64,000 nt of DNA from Sulfurovum sp. UBA7648 (GCA_002483605.1 DLIG01000021.1:191988-255987); one strand, 5' to 3'; positions 51,078-61,148 are shown, counted from the stretch's first letter. Notes: a model not told the origin generated them from the sequence alone. Numbers and translations: made by a program.

Positions 51078-52791
51078 TGTATCAAATGCAATTTATAATA
51101 AATTTCCCAAATTTCAACGATCACCCAAGTTTATTCAGCATATAGTCATCTATTTTTTAAAAAAATTATTTCACGAACAAGATTTCAATGATATATATAA
51201 AAAAAATCATTTTGTAAGAGGAAATGATTATGTAAGCAGTATGCTTAGAAATTTAAATATAGAATATACCGTAAAGCCGAATGAATTATTAAATATCCCT
51301 TCAGAAGGCGGTCTCATTGTGATCGCAAATCACATAACAGGAGCTTCGGACGCATTTTCTTTAGTTGAGCTTATTGCCAATCATAGAGAAAACAAAAAAG
51401 TAAGGCTTTTGGTAAATAGTATGTTGATCGGGGTAAAACAGGCATCCGATATTATTATCCCCGTTGATAATATTACCGGTGCTATTACTAAAAGCAGCCT
51501 GGAAAGTGTATATAAAGCATTGGAAAACGGAGAGGTTGTTGTTATATTTCCGGCAGGAATTGTAAGCAGGCTTTCTTTAAAGGGGATTAAAGACTTCGAG
51601 TGGAAACCGAGTTTTTTAAAAATTGCCCAAAAAACGTCTACTCCAATTTTGCCTGTCAAAATAGAGGGCAGAAACAGTACTTTATTTTATCTGGTCTCCA
51701 TGATCTTGCCTAAAAAAATAAGCGGCCTGATGCTTCCTAGGGAATTTGCTATAGCAGGTAAATTAAAAACTCTTCATTTAAATATCGGCAAAATTATTCC
51801 TGTATCTTCATTTAGCGATAAAAATATAGATTTAAACACTTACGTCAAAAAGTTTTATGATCATCTATATACACTGGGAACAAAAGAAAAAGAAGTTTTA
51901 AGCACAGAAACAACAATAGCATCTCCTGTTAATCCAAAACTCCTAAAAGAAGAGATAAAAAATACAGATTTTCTAACCAAAACAAAAGATGGAAAGACTT
52001 TAGTAATTGCTGACGCTGCAAAGACGCCGTTTTTGATAAAAGAGCTAGGACGTTTACGTGAAATTTCATTTAGGGCAATCGGCGGCGGAACGAAAACATG
52101 TTGCGATAATGATATGTATGACAATTATTATAAACATTTGATACTATGGAACGATGAAGAGCTCGAAATTGTCGGCGCATACAGATTGGGACTATGTCAT
52201 GAGATAATTGCCAGCAGAGGAATGGATGCACTTTATACATATGATTTGTGTTATTTTGATCAACAATTCGAGCAATATTTAGATGAATCAATGGAGGTGG
52301 GCAGAAGTTTTGTTCAACCAAAATATTGGGGTTCGATTGCCTTGGATAACTTGTGGAAAGGTATAGCTAAATATCTCGAAATGAATCCGCAGCTAAGATA
52401 CACTTACGGAATTGTCACTATCAATGCAGATATGCCGATAAAGGCTGCTACGGCCATTGTCTATTTTTATTCCAAATATTTTGCTTCTGATATTCCAATG
52501 ATGAAAGCAAAAACAAAATTTTATATATCAAACGAGGATAGAGATAAGCTTGACAAACTTTTTAATGAATTGTCATACAAAGATGGCTTAGTCGTCTTGA
52601 AACAATATTTAAAACATTTAAATGTAAAAATTCCTACACTTTTTAAACAATATCCGGAGCTTTATAAAGAAGGCGGGGTTAATTTTTTTGATTTTAGCAC
52701 TAACGATAAATTACATGGAGTTATAGAAGGATTTATCATGACGGATAACCATAAAATGAAAGAAGAAAAAAAACAAAGATATTTTGCGTAA
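51070..52791 (+). CDS. Two-domain acyltransferase, OlsF-like (ornithine lipid synthesis)
   Basis: Protein of 573 residues. The N-terminal half (about 50-290) is a lysophospholipid acyltransferase domain with the NHITGASD acid-base motif and FPAGIVSRLSLKGI. The C-terminal half (about 300-573) is a GNAT/hemolysin-type domain with YRLGLCHEIIASRGMD, LDESMEVGRSFVQPKYWGS and YTYGIVTINADMP. This domain order is that of OlsF, which N-acylates and then O-acylates ornithine to make phosphate-free ornithine lipids. Domain content is clear; the substrate is inferred. Overlaps the GH3 gene by 8 nt. Confidence 0.75.
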   Translation: MLNVSNAIYNKFPKFQRSPKFIQHIVIYFLKKLFHEQDFNDIYKKNHFVRGNDYVSSMLRNLNIEYTVKPNELLNIPSEGGLIVIANHITGASDAFSLVELIANHRENKKVRLLVNSMLIGVKQASDIIIPVDNITGAITKSSLESVYKALENGEVVVIFPAGIVSRLSLKGIKDFEWKPSFLKIAQKTSTPILPVKIEGRNSTLFYLVSMILPKKISGLMLPREFAIAGKLKTLHLNIGKIIPVSSFSDKNIDLNTYVKKFYDHLYTLGTKEKEVLSTETTIASPVNPKLLKEEIKNTDFLTKTKDGKTLVIADAAKTPFLIKELGRLREISFRAIGGGTKTCCDNDMYDNYYKHLILWNDEELEIVGAYRLGLCHEIIASRGMDALYTYDLCYFDQQFEQYLDESMEVGRSFVQPKYWGSIALDNLWKGIAKYLEMNPQLRYTYGIVTINADMPIKAATAIVYFYSKYFASDIPMMKAKTKFYISNEDRDKLDKLFNELSYKDGLVVLKQYLKHLNVKIPTLFKQYPELYKEGGVNFFDFSTNDKLHGVIEGFIMTDNHKMKEEKKQRYFA

Positions 52792-52830
52792 TATAAGGAA
52801 AACTTAGTTATTATTTACGTCGATACAATA

Positions 52831-52849
52831 TTGACCGACGGTCGGTCAA
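52831..52849. promoter_or_regulatory. TetR operator before the efflux operon
   Basis: Perfect palindrome TTGACCGAC-G-GTCGGTCAA, 12 bp before the TetR ATG. A TACAAT -10 box (52824-52829) immediately precedes it, so repressor binding would block transcription start. The GACCGACNGGTCGGTC type is common for TetR-family autoregulated efflux repressors. Confidence 0.85.
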
Positions 52850-52861
52850 AAAAGGAGAGCT

Positions 52862-53458
52862 ATGGCAATAGTTGTCGATAAAAAAGAAAAACGCCGCTTA
52901 ATTGCACTGTCATGCAAAGGGTTGTTGCTAGAACATGGCATCAAAAATCTTACGGTTTCTCAGATCGCTAAAGTCGCAGGTGTCGGCAAAGGTACCATAT
53001 ATGAGTATTTTGCAAATAAGGATGAGATAGTTTTTGAGATCATAACTCTTTTTATAGATCAATTTCAAGAAGATCTAGCTAAAGTAGTTGCTAACGATAC
53101 GCTTACAAGCCGTGAAAAGCTGGAATATTTTATGCTATTGGTATTTTCAAGAAATTATAACAAAGAACTTATTATTTATCAAGAATTCTTATCTATTGCT
53201 CTTAGCGGAGGATCATCTGGGATTGTAGAATTTAGAAATAATTGTCGTGATGGATTCGAAGGGGTTTTGTATAAAATTATTGAGCAAGGTATAAAAAATA
53301 AAGAGCTGCAGCAAAATGCAAAGTTGTTGATACCTATGATCAGATACTTTCATACAGGACTGATAGTTGATGTAGCGCTAGGACAAGCAGAAGCCAAAGA
53401 AGAGATCGATAAATTTATAAATTCAATTTTTAACGATATTGTTTTACAGGAGGAATAA
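52862..53458 (+). CDS. TetR family transcriptional repressor of the RND operon
   Basis: One-component regulator of 198 residues with the TetR N-terminal HTH (KNLTVSQIAKVAGVGKGTIYEYFANKDEI, about 28-56) and a helical ligand-binding domain. Translated from AAAGGAG 7 nt upstream. Followed by tolC-like, membrane fusion and RND genes with 1-4 nt overlaps; the operator at 52831 suggests negative autoregulation of the whole unit. Inducer unknown. Confidence 0.92.
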   Translation: MAIVVDKKEKRRLIALSCKGLLLEHGIKNLTVSQIAKVAGVGKGTIYEYFANKDEIVFEIITLFIDQFQEDLAKVVANDTLTSREKLEYFMLLVFSRNYNKELIIYQEFLSIALSGGSSGIVEFRNNCRDGFEGVLYKIIEQGIKNKELQQNAKLLIPMIRYFHTGLIVDVALGQAEAKEEIDKFINSIFNDIVLQEE

Positions 53459-54708
53459 TGAAAAAAAATATTTTAATCGCAATGATATTGCTTTTGCCAT
53501 ATGCAGCAAATGCCAATGAAGTTGATCTAAAAACCATGTTAAATAGCGCAATGGATTATCATCCTGCTATCAAGTCATATGCTTATAAGTCAATGGCAAA
53601 AGAAGAAGAGCTAGAAGCCCAAAAGAGAGCTTATTTCCCAACTGTCGATCTTGGGGCTAATTATCAAAAAAATGATCCTGTAAGCATAGTTACGCCTGGT
53701 CAGACGCAGAGCGCATATGTTATTGCGGGATTAGATATATATGACGGGGGCAAAAAAAGTGCACTTGTTTCTTCTAAAAAATGGGACTATCAAGCGTCTG
53801 TTTTTGAAAAAGATGCATTTTCTAAAAATGTTGTATTAGATATCATAAACCGTTATTTTACAATTCAAAAACTTCAAGCAAATCTAGTGGTATTAAATAT
53901 GAAATCAAAAGAGTTATCGTATCAGATAGAAAGAGCAAACGGGTTTGTTTCTGCCGGACTTGCAACTACTGATGATGTGGATAAACTTCAAGCGGCATTT
54001 GATGATAATAATTTTACTATCGACAGTACAACTCTTGCTCTAAAGGAGCAAGAAGAATCTTTGAAAACGCAAAGCGGTATAGCATTTGATACTTTAGCAG
54101 AAGCAAATCTGCAAGATCCGTCAGGAGATTTATCTTATGAGCCATATGACAAAACAAAACTTCTTGAGGCTAAAGCAAACTCTGTTCAAGATAGTGCAAG
54201 ATCGGTTTTGTCCGCCCATATACCGCAAGTTAGTATTCAAAATACATATACGGTTTTAAAGTATGATGATATGGCACCAGGCAGTGGAGATTTTTTGCTA
54301 GATAATAAAAATACACTTATGATAACTGCAAATTGGCGTATATTTGACGGTGGACAAATACTAAGGCAAAAAGAGGCAATTGAATTGCAAAGTTTGGCTT
54401 TAAAAGAGGAACAATTGGGTTCTCAAAGAGATCAAGAGAGCGCATATAGGCTTGCAAAAGAAAGGCTTGATACCATGAAAAGCCAAATCAAAAGCACTAC
54501 AAGCGCACTTAAAGCCACTCAAAGCACATATGAAATAGTAACTAAGAAATTCGAAGCAGGTTTGGCTGATAATGTAGCTTATCTAGACGCGCTTAATGAA
54601 CACAGTGCAACGATGTCCAGATATAAGTCGGCACTATATGACTATGAAATAGCTAAATCGCTATATTATTATTTTGCAGGAAAAAATCCAAAGGAGTATA
54701 TTAAATGA
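53458..54708 (+). CDS. TolC-family outer-membrane efflux protein
   Basis: Outer-membrane channel of 416 residues with a signal peptide (1-19). It has the repeated helical hairpins of the family (for example EDEELEAQKRAYFPTVDLGANY-like start and ANWRIFDGGQILRQKEAIELQ in the second repeat). Forms the exit duct for the RND pump of this operon. Overlaps the tetR gene by 1 nt and the adaptor gene by 4 nt. Confidence 0.9.
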   Translation: MKKNILIAMILLLPYAANANEVDLKTMLNSAMDYHPAIKSYAYKSMAKEEELEAQKRAYFPTVDLGANYQKNDPVSIVTPGQTQSAYVIAGLDIYDGGKKSALVSSKKWDYQASVFEKDAFSKNVVLDIINRYFTIQKLQANLVVLNMKSKELSYQIERANGFVSAGLATTDDVDKLQAAFDDNNFTIDSTTLALKEQEESLKTQSGIAFDTLAEANLQDPSGDLSYEPYDKTKLLEAKANSVQDSARSVLSAHIPQVSIQNTYTVLKYDDMAPGSGDFLLDNKNTLMITANWRIFDGGQILRQKEAIELQSLALKEEQLGSQRDQESAYRLAKERLDTMKSQIKSTTSALKATQSTYEIVTKKFEAGLADNVAYLDALNEHSATMSRYKSALYDYEIAKSLYYYFAGKNPKEYIK

Positions 54709-55409
54709 AAAAAATTATCGCATTAATTGTTGCAGCAATAGCTTATGTTCAGGCAGCAGAAGTATTTGCCACTTTTGAAACTACAGCTCAAAAAAGTGCC
54801 AAGTTGGCTTTTAGCAGTAGCGGTATAGTTAAAAAAATATATGTGGATGTAGGCTCCGAGGTAAAAAAAGGAGACACATTGGCTACTTTGCATAATGAAG
54901 ACCTATCGGCTCTTGCAGCTACGTCCAGAGCCCAAGCAAAATTTGCGACGTCAGAGTATGAGCGCTATGCCAAGGTCAAAGATTATATTAATGCCGCACA
55001 GCTTGATTCGTATAGATTAAAAAAAGAGAATGCACTTACTCAGCTTAAATATAATGAATCAGTTTTGTATAAAACTGTATTAAAAGCACCTTTTAGCGGT
55101 GTCATTACAGCTAAAACAATAGAGGAGGGGGATGTTGTAACAGCCCAGGCAGCTACTCCGGCATTTAAAATGCAAAGTGTCGGACCGATGAAGCTGATCA
55201 TAAAATACGATGCTAGGTATTATAACGTTGTTAAAGTCGGACAGCCTTATATTTTTCAAATCGGCGGCAAAGGAACTAAATATAAAGCCACTATAAGAAA
55301 AATATACCCTACGATTGATGAAAAAACACAAATGATAATAGCTGAAGCCTATATCAAAGATATGCCATCTGGACTCTTTGGTGCAGGCACGATCATGGCA
55401 GGAAACTAG
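54705..55409 (+). CDS. RND efflux periplasmic adaptor (membrane fusion protein)
   Basis: HlyD/AcrA-type adaptor of 234 residues, shorter than the common 350-400 because the alpha-hairpin and terminal domains are reduced. A signal peptide (1-17) is followed by the lipoyl half GIVKKIYVDVGSEVKKGDTLATL, a coiled helix pair and the second lipoyl strand TVLKAPFSGVITAKTIEEGDVV. It starts with a 4-nt overlap and is followed directly by the pump gene. Confidence 0.9.
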   Translation: MKKIIALIVAAIAYVQAAEVFATFETTAQKSAKLAFSSSGIVKKIYVDVGSEVKKGDTLATLHNEDLSALAATSRAQAKFATSEYERYAKVKDYINAAQLDSYRLKKENALTQLKYNESVLYKTVLKAPFSGVITAKTIEEGDVVTAQAATPAFKMQSVGPMKLIIKYDARYYNVVKVGQPYIFQIGGKGTKYKATIRKIYPTIDEKTQMIIAEAYIKDMPSGLFGAGTIMAGN

Positions 55410-58400
55410 ATGTATAAATTAGCTATAAATAGACCAATTGCAACATTAATGTATGCATTTACATTAATGATTTTTGGCTGGCTTGCATTTCGAAGTATGC
55501 CGATTGCGCTTTATCCAAATGTCGATTTTCCAATAGTTACTATCAAGACGGTTTATCCCGGTGCAGATCCAACCACTATGGAATCCCAAGTAACAGACAA
55601 GATAGAAGAATCAGTCTCACAAATAGCAGGCGTGGATATGATATCTTCTACTAGCAGTGACGGCATTTCTGTTGTCATGGTCAAGTTTTTGCTGGAACGC
55701 AATATAGAAGAAGCCGCGAATGACGTGCGAGATAAAGTATCAACTGTGGTATTGCCGCAAGATGCCCAAAAGCCGCTTGTCAGCAAGCTTGATGTAGGAG
55801 GGGCATCGATCATTAATATTTTTGTAACCGCTAAAAATAGTACCCCGCAAGAACTTATGCTTTTTGCTGACGAAAATGTCAAGCCGGCTTTGCAAAAAAT
55901 TAGCGGTGTTGGCGGTATTAATATCATAGGCTATCAAGATAGAGAGATAAAGATACTGCCAAATCCATTTTTGCTGAGTCAACACAAGATGAGCGTGTCT
56001 GATCTTTATAATATACTATTAAATGAAAATATTAGATCAGCCGGAGGGAAGCTTGTAAATTCTACTCAAGAGTTGATCTTAAAAACTAACAGTGATGCTC
56101 TGAATGTAGAAGATCTTAAAAAGATAATGATAAAAGACGGGGTTAGGCTCAGTGATGTCGCAAGCGTAGAAGATACTCTAAGTGACCCTAAAAGTTTTTC
56201 ATCTTATAACGGTACGCGGGGAGTAATGCTCGAAGTACAAAAAATATCCGGTGAAAATACTATTGAGATAATTGATCTAGTTAAAAAACGCTTGCCTGAG
56301 ATAAAGCAAATGGCCGGGGATAAGTTTGGTATAGAAGTTATCAATGATACATCAGCTTATATTGAGCATTCGCTTCATTCGGTTGAGTTTGACTTGATGT
56401 ATGGCGCTTTGCTCGCAGCAATGATAATATTTGTATTTTTGAGAAATTTTACTATTACGTTGGTTTCAGCAGTATCTATACCGGTATCCATAATCGGTAC
56501 ATTTGCTTTGATGGATTATATGGGATATGACCTCAATAAAATGACCATGATAGGACTCACTTTAGCTATTGGCGTTATTATAGATGATGCGATAGTCGTC
56601 ATAGAAAACATACACAAAAAGATCGAACAGGGAATGGATAAATTTACTGCTTCGGTAGAAGGCACCAAGGAGATGGCATTTGCCATACTTGCAATATCAG
56701 CAATGCTGCTCGCAGTTTTTATACCAGTTTCATTTATGGGCGGAATGGTAGGCAGGTTTTTTAATTCATTTGCTATGACAGTCGGTTTTGCGATCATTAT
56801 ATCGTATACTGTTGCACTTAGTTTGATACCAAGCCTTAGTGCTAGAGTATTAAACAATAAAGAGAGTGCATGGCATCGCAAAACAGAACATATTTTTCTG
56901 TGGATAGAAAAAAAATACGAGGGATTATTAAAAGCTGTACTTAGAAATAGAAAAAAAACTCTTTTGTTTGTTTTGGTTCTATTTATTACATCTTTGTCGC
57001 TTTTTCCAAAAATTGGTATGGATTTTATGCCAAAAGAAGATAAAAGTGAATTTGAGATCCAAATCAAAGCACCTGCTGGCATATCATTAGAGCAGATGAA
57101 AAAAGAGTGTAGTATTATAGAAAACGAAGTCAAAAAAGACAAAAATGTACTTTATACAACGCTAGGGATCGGTTACAGCACAGCTAGGGAAATTCATAAG
57201 GGCTTAATATATGTCAAGCTCAAAGAAAAAGACCAAAGAGCCTTAAACCAAGAGGAGATCGTCCAGTCCATCAGGGATAGATTAAAACCATTTAAAAAGG
57301 AACTTTTTATCTCTGTAGCAGCAATACCTACTATTAAAGGTACTGGGGTTAGCGTGCCTTATCAAATAGTGCTCAAATCAGATTCTCTAGAAAGCTTGGT
57401 AGTTGCTAAAAATAATCTTATCAATTATCTTTCACAAAAGAAAGGTTTAGTTGATATAGATAGCAATCTAGATGATGCAAAGCCACAGCTAACAATTACG
57501 ATTTTAAGAGAACAGGCTGCAAAATTGGGTGTGAGTGCAAGGGCTATTTCATCTTTGATCACCTCTGCATATTCAGGAGAAATTGAAATAGCACAGCTAG
57601 AAGATGATGGTAAAGAATACAATATTGTCCTACGTGTACCAGATGACTACCGACAATCGTTGCAAGACATTAAAATGCTTCAAATTCGTTCATCAACTAC
57701 AGGCGAACTAGTATTTTTGGATGGATTGATCGATGTTAAACTTGAAAATACTCTAGCAAGCATAAACCGTACTGACAGAGAGAGACAGGTGACTGTTTTT
57801 GCAGATCTTTTTGGGCTTGATCTGAATGGTGCAGTGCAATATACCGAAGCAAAAATAGATACCCTAATGCCTAAAGGCGTCAGCTATCGTTTTGTTGGAT
57901 TTGCCGAAGAGATGCAAAAAACAGCCAGTGCTTTTGGTGCAGCATTGTTACTGTCAGTTATATTAATGTTTATTATTTTGGCAATTCTTTATGAATCACT
58001 TGTTCAGCCATTTATCATAATGGTAGCATTGCCGCTAAGTATTACAGGGGTTCTTTTAGCACTCTTTTTGAGTGGAAACCATTTTAGTCTATTTGTTATG
58101 ATAGGCTTTATGCTGCTTATGGGAATGGTCGGTAAAAATGCCGTGCTTTTGGTAGATTTTGCCAATCACGCAGTTGAAAATGGCAAAAAAATAGATGAAG
58201 CACTCATAGAAGCCGGAGAAAAAAGACTTCGTCCTATACTTATGACAACTATGGCGATGATATTTGCGATGCTGCCTTTGGCATTTGGCGGCGAAGTGGG
58301 CAGTGAAGTAAAATCACCGATGGCAATATCTATTATAGGCGGACTTCTAAGCTCTATGATACTTACTCTTTTAGTTGTGCCTGTTATTTACTATGTGTTT

Positions 58401-58454
58401 GCACCGCTTGATCTGCGTTTGCGCAAATGGTACGGCGGTAAAATAAAAGAATAA
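55410..58454 (+). CDS. RND family efflux pump permease
   Basis: Proton-driven inner-membrane pump of 1014 residues (AcrB/MexF-type, heavy metal or multidrug). Twelve membrane segments in two halves are evident, with porter domains between. Transmembrane motif TLAIGVIIDDAIVVIENIHK carries the paired aspartates of the proton relay; the matching GMVGKNAVLLVDFANHAVENG lies in the second half. With TolC and adaptor it makes a complete tripartite pump under the TetR repressor. Substrate not readable. Confidence 0.93.
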   Translation: MYKLAINRPIATLMYAFTLMIFGWLAFRSMPIALYPNVDFPIVTIKTVYPGADPTTMESQVTDKIEESVSQIAGVDMISSTSSDGISVVMVKFLLERNIEEAANDVRDKVSTVVLPQDAQKPLVSKLDVGGASIINIFVTAKNSTPQELMLFADENVKPALQKISGVGGINIIGYQDREIKILPNPFLLSQHKMSVSDLYNILLNENIRSAGGKLVNSTQELILKTNSDALNVEDLKKIMIKDGVRLSDVASVEDTLSDPKSFSSYNGTRGVMLEVQKISGENTIEIIDLVKKRLPEIKQMAGDKFGIEVINDTSAYIEHSLHSVEFDLMYGALLAAMIIFVFLRNFTITLVSAVSIPVSIIGTFALMDYMGYDLNKMTMIGLTLAIGVIIDDAIVVIENIHKKIEQGMDKFTASVEGTKEMAFAILAISAMLLAVFIPVSFMGGMVGRFFNSFAMTVGFAIIISYTVALSLIPSLSARVLNNKESAWHRKTEHIFLWIEKKYEGLLKAVLRNRKKTLLFVLVLFITSLSLFPKIGMDFMPKEDKSEFEIQIKAPAGISLEQMKKECSIIENEVKKDKNVLYTTLGIGYSTAREIHKGLIYVKLKEKDQRALNQEEIVQSIRDRLKPFKKELFISVAAIPTIKGTGVSVPYQIVLKSDSLESLVVAKNNLINYLSQKKGLVDIDSNLDDAKPQLTITILREQAAKLGVSARAISSLITSAYSGEIEIAQLEDDGKEYNIVLRVPDDYRQSLQDIKMLQIRSSTTGELVFLDGLIDVKLENTLASINRTDRERQVTVFADLFGLDLNGAVQYTEAKIDTLMPKGVSYRFVGFAEEMQKTASAFGAALLLSVILMFIILAILYESLVQPFIIMVALPLSITGVLLALFLSGNHFSLFVMIGFMLLMGMVGKNAVLLVDFANHAVENGKKIDEALIEAGEKRLRPILMTTMAMIFAMLPLAFGGEVGSEVKSPMAISIIGGLLSSMILTLLVVPVIYYVFAPLDLRLRKWYGGKIKE

Positions 58455-58470
58455 AGTCGACAAGATATGT

Positions 58471-58500
58471 TTGCAAATGATAAGCAATTATCTTTTGCAA
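58471..58500. terminator. Hairpin between the convergent RND and ruvX genes
   Basis: TTGCAAATGATAA-gcaa-TTATCTTTTGCAA pairs at 12 of 13 positions. It sits 17 bp past the RND stop and 29 bp past the ruvX stop. A T-run is absent, but placement between convergent genes suggests a shared terminator. Confidence 0.5.
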
Positions 58501-58528
58501 GTTGAAAACCTTAGGCAATGCCAAATTT

Positions 58529-58918
58529 TTATTTTTTCAAATATCTTTCCAATATAATCGAAGCGGCCATAGAATCTATACGGCCGTCTTTGGAGTGCTT
58601 AAATACTCCAGCTGTACGTTCTTTTGCTTCAAGGCTTGAATTTTGTTCATCTTGATAAACGATCTCTATGTTATCAAGTTCCAATAATGACACAAAGTGT
58701 TTGATCCTTCTACTCATCTCTTTACTGCTGCTTCCATGAAGCGGAAGCCCTACGATGAGTTTTTCTATCTCCCATTCGTTTAAGAATATTTTAATATCTC
58801 TTGCCGCTTGATTGCGATTTTTTCTTAAAATTGCATTTTGAGGTAAAATAATTTTATTATCCAAACAAATAGCAATCCCGATTCGTTTAAGCCCTACATC
58901 AATACATGCTAATTTCAT
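58529..58918 (-). CDS. ruvX: Putative Holliday junction resolvase/pre-16S nuclease RuvX
   Basis: YqgF family protein of 129 residues with an RNase H fold. Conserved acidic residues: D7 in ACIDVGLKRIGIAI, E in YQDEQNSSLEAKER, and D in KDGRIDSMAA. YqgF matures 16S rRNA ends in E. coli. Lies 11 nt after the NlpC/P60 gene in the same operon. Confidence 0.93.
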   Translation of the reverse strand: MKLACIDVGLKRIGIAICLDNKIILPQNAILRKNRNQAARDIKIFLNEWEIEKLIVGLPLHGSSSKEMSRRIKHFVSLLELDNIEIVYQDEQNSSLEAKERTAGVFKHSKDGRIDSMAASIILERYLKK

Positions 58919-58929
58919 AGACTCATTTT

Positions 58930-60057
58930 TTATGAACTAACTTTTGTTACAAATGCTTCTTTGACTATATTTTCTTTGACGGAAATTAGAGTATTATTGG
59001 CATCATTTCTATCATTAAACGGCCCTATGAGCAGTTTAGATGCAGTTTTTCCATTTTCTGATATCGGTACGATGGTGTATGCATAGCCATTAGATGTGAT
59101 TTTTTTAAGAAATCCTTTGTCAGGTTTATGTTGAAATTTACCGACTTGAACATAATAGCCTTTATCTGCTTTTTTATCAACTTTAGATTCATCAGGTTTC
59201 TGTGTTGTTGTATCGATTTCACCTAAATCAGTTGCAGCAGTTTGCGTGGCGATTGTTTCTTGTGTTGACAAGCTCTCTTTTTGTAATTCTTCATCCGATG
59301 CTCTTGGTGTATCGGTTGATGTGTTTTCTGTGATGGACATGTCTATTTTGATATCATTTACTGCAGAACTAGCTTGATTGTTTTGGGCTAGAGCTACCGT
59401 AATAGGCTCAGCCTCTTTTGTCCTTGCAACTATGGCAGGCTTAGTTACAGTTTTTGTTTGAACAGCTCCAGCTAAATAATCTTGCATTTTAGGCTGAAAT
59501 GCTACATATGTATCGCCTTTTTGTTCGTAGTACCTTCTAGCACCTTTAAATCTTGATTTGTAGTATTTGCTTGTAAACAGATTGCCGTATGTAATTTTTT
59601 TATCTGCAGAGCTTGCGTGGCTAAACCAACCATCTTTTAGATATATCCCCACATGGGAGATTTTTCCTGTTCTGCGCTTAGTGGTATCAAAGAATACAAA
59701 ATCACCAAATTTCAAGTCATCTATCGCAATAGGTTGGCCGGATTTGATCTGTTCTCTTGCTACTCTTGGAATGTCAACGCCCATTGATCCAAACATATAA
59801 TATAAATATCCGGAACAATCAAAACAGTAAGGACCTTCTTCTGCCCAAACATAAGGTCTGCCTTCTAATTTTTTTATCATATTTGCTAAATTTTCTTCGT
59901 TAAATTGGAGAGTTTTTCGCGGTTTTATAATGTCGTAATTGGGATTTTTTGGAAATGTTTGATAAGAATGCATATTTGGCTGGTTCTGGCTGCAGCCCGT
60001 AAACAGCAATATGCCCAGCACGGCAGATAATGGCAATATAATTTTTGAATTCTTCAT
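58930..60057 (-). CDS. NlpC/P60 peptidoglycan hydrolase lipoprotein with SPOR domain
   Basis: Lipoprotein of 375 residues (LFTGC lipobox, C22). The NlpC/P60 domain (about 55-175) has the catalytic C81 in CFDCSGYLYY, H135 in KISHVGIYL and H147 in WFSHASS. A long Thr/Ala/Glu-rich linker (about 185-295) leads to a C-terminal SPOR domain (GYYVQVGKFQHKPDKGFL to LLIGPFNDRNDANN), which binds denuded septal glycan. It would act as an endopeptidase at division sites, like the PBP4-SPOR protein at 14 kb. Upstream of ruvX. Confidence 0.9.
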   Translation of the reverse strand: MKNSKIILPLSAVLGILLFTGCSQNQPNMHSYQTFPKNPNYDIIKPRKTLQFNEENLANMIKKLEGRPYVWAEEGPYCFDCSGYLYYMFGSMGVDIPRVAREQIKSGQPIAIDDLKFGDFVFFDTTKRRTGKISHVGIYLKDGWFSHASSADKKITYGNLFTSKYYKSRFKGARRYYEQKGDTYVAFQPKMQDYLAGAVQTKTVTKPAIVARTKEAEPITVALAQNNQASSAVNDIKIDMSITENTSTDTPRASDEELQKESLSTQETIATQTAATDLGEIDTTTQKPDESKVDKKADKGYYVQVGKFQHKPDKGFLKKITSNGYAYTIVPISENGKTASKLLIGPFNDRNDANNTLISVKENIVKEAFVTKVSS

Positions 60058-60125
60058 CTTTAAGACTCCCCTTTGTCTTTAACAAATTGCTAAACCATTA
60101 TTGCACAGTCTATCTTAAAAATAAC

Positions 60126-61148
60126 TTATAAAATTAATATAGTATCACCATATGAGAAAAAACGATAATTTTTCGATATTGCTTCCTTGTATATCTCTAA
60201 AGTTTTTTCTCTGCCTATAAAACTGGCTACCAACATGATCAGTGTGCTTTTGGGTAAATGAAAATTTGTCAATAGATGATCTACTCTTTGTGGTTTATTG
60301 TGCGGATGCAAGAACAGATCGCATTCTCCACTAGCAATGTTTGTTCTATTGAAGTACTCTATTGTCCTGGTTACGGTTGTACCTATGGCTAAAATCGGCT
60401 TGTCGCTTTGGAGTATTGCAAGTGTATTAGTTGGAATGTGAAATTGTTCAGAGTGCATAGGATGTGATAGTATCTCATCGCAATCAACCGGCTTAAAAGT
60501 GCCTGCTCCTACGTGGAGAGTAAGCGTATGGGTTTCATATTCTTGCTTTAGAAGTTCAAATAGTTCAGGTGTAAAATGAAGCGATGCAGTGGGGGCTGCA
60601 ACTGCACCTGCTTTGGCGGCAAATAGGCTTTGATAATCCCTTGTATCCTCTGTCGTATCATCTCTTTGTATATATGGCGGAAGCGGCACATGTCCGATTA
60701 ATTCCAAAATTTTTATTAACTCTTCAAAATTTAGGATTTTATTATATTGTTCAAAAACAACCACTCTGCTGCCGTCGCTATTTAGTTGTGTTACTGTAGC
60801 TAGCAAATCATTCTCAAAGAAAAGTTTAGTTCCGACTTTTACTTTGCCTCGGATCATTACAAGAAAATTGTTATTGGGCAACGGTTTATTTAGAAGCAAT
60901 TCTACCAAACCTCCGCTTGCCTTTTTGCCAAAAATACGTGCTTTTACAACTTTTGTATCATTTAAAAAGATGGCACACTCTTTTGGAATGAACTTTAAGA
61001 TGTTTGAAAATGTAGTATGAATAATGGTATCGCTGCGTCGATCATAAACAAGCAGTTTAGCACTATCTGCAGGATGAGCAGGATGTAAAGCTATGAGTTC
61101 TTTTGGAAGTTCGTAATCATAGCTTTGAGTCAATAGATCAAGAATCAT
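60126..61148 (-). CDS. queA: S-adenosylmethionine:tRNA ribosyltransferase-isomerase
   Basis: Makes epoxyqueuosine in tRNA wobble positions using SAM. The 340 residues start with LTQSYDYELPKELIALHPAHPADSAKLLVY and contain IFLNDTKVVKARIFGKKASGGLVELLL, HLTLHVGAGTFKPV-type segment and VDHLLTNFHLPKSTLIMLV, all QueA signatures. It overlaps tatC by 11 nt. Confidence 0.96.
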   Translation of the reverse strand: MILDLLTQSYDYELPKELIALHPAHPADSAKLLVYDRRSDTIIHTTFSNILKFIPKECAIFLNDTKVVKARIFGKKASGGLVELLLNKPLPNNNFLVMIRGKVKVGTKLFFENDLLATVTQLNSDGSRVVVFEQYNKILNFEELIKILELIGHVPLPPYIQRDDTTEDTRDYQSLFAAKAGAVAAPTASLHFTPELFELLKQEYETHTLTLHVGAGTFKPVDCDEILSHPMHSEQFHIPTNTLAILQSDKPILAIGTTVTRTIEYFNRTNIASGECDLFLHPHNKPQRVDHLLTNFHLPKSTLIMLVASFIGREKTLEIYKEAISKNYRFFSYGDTILIL

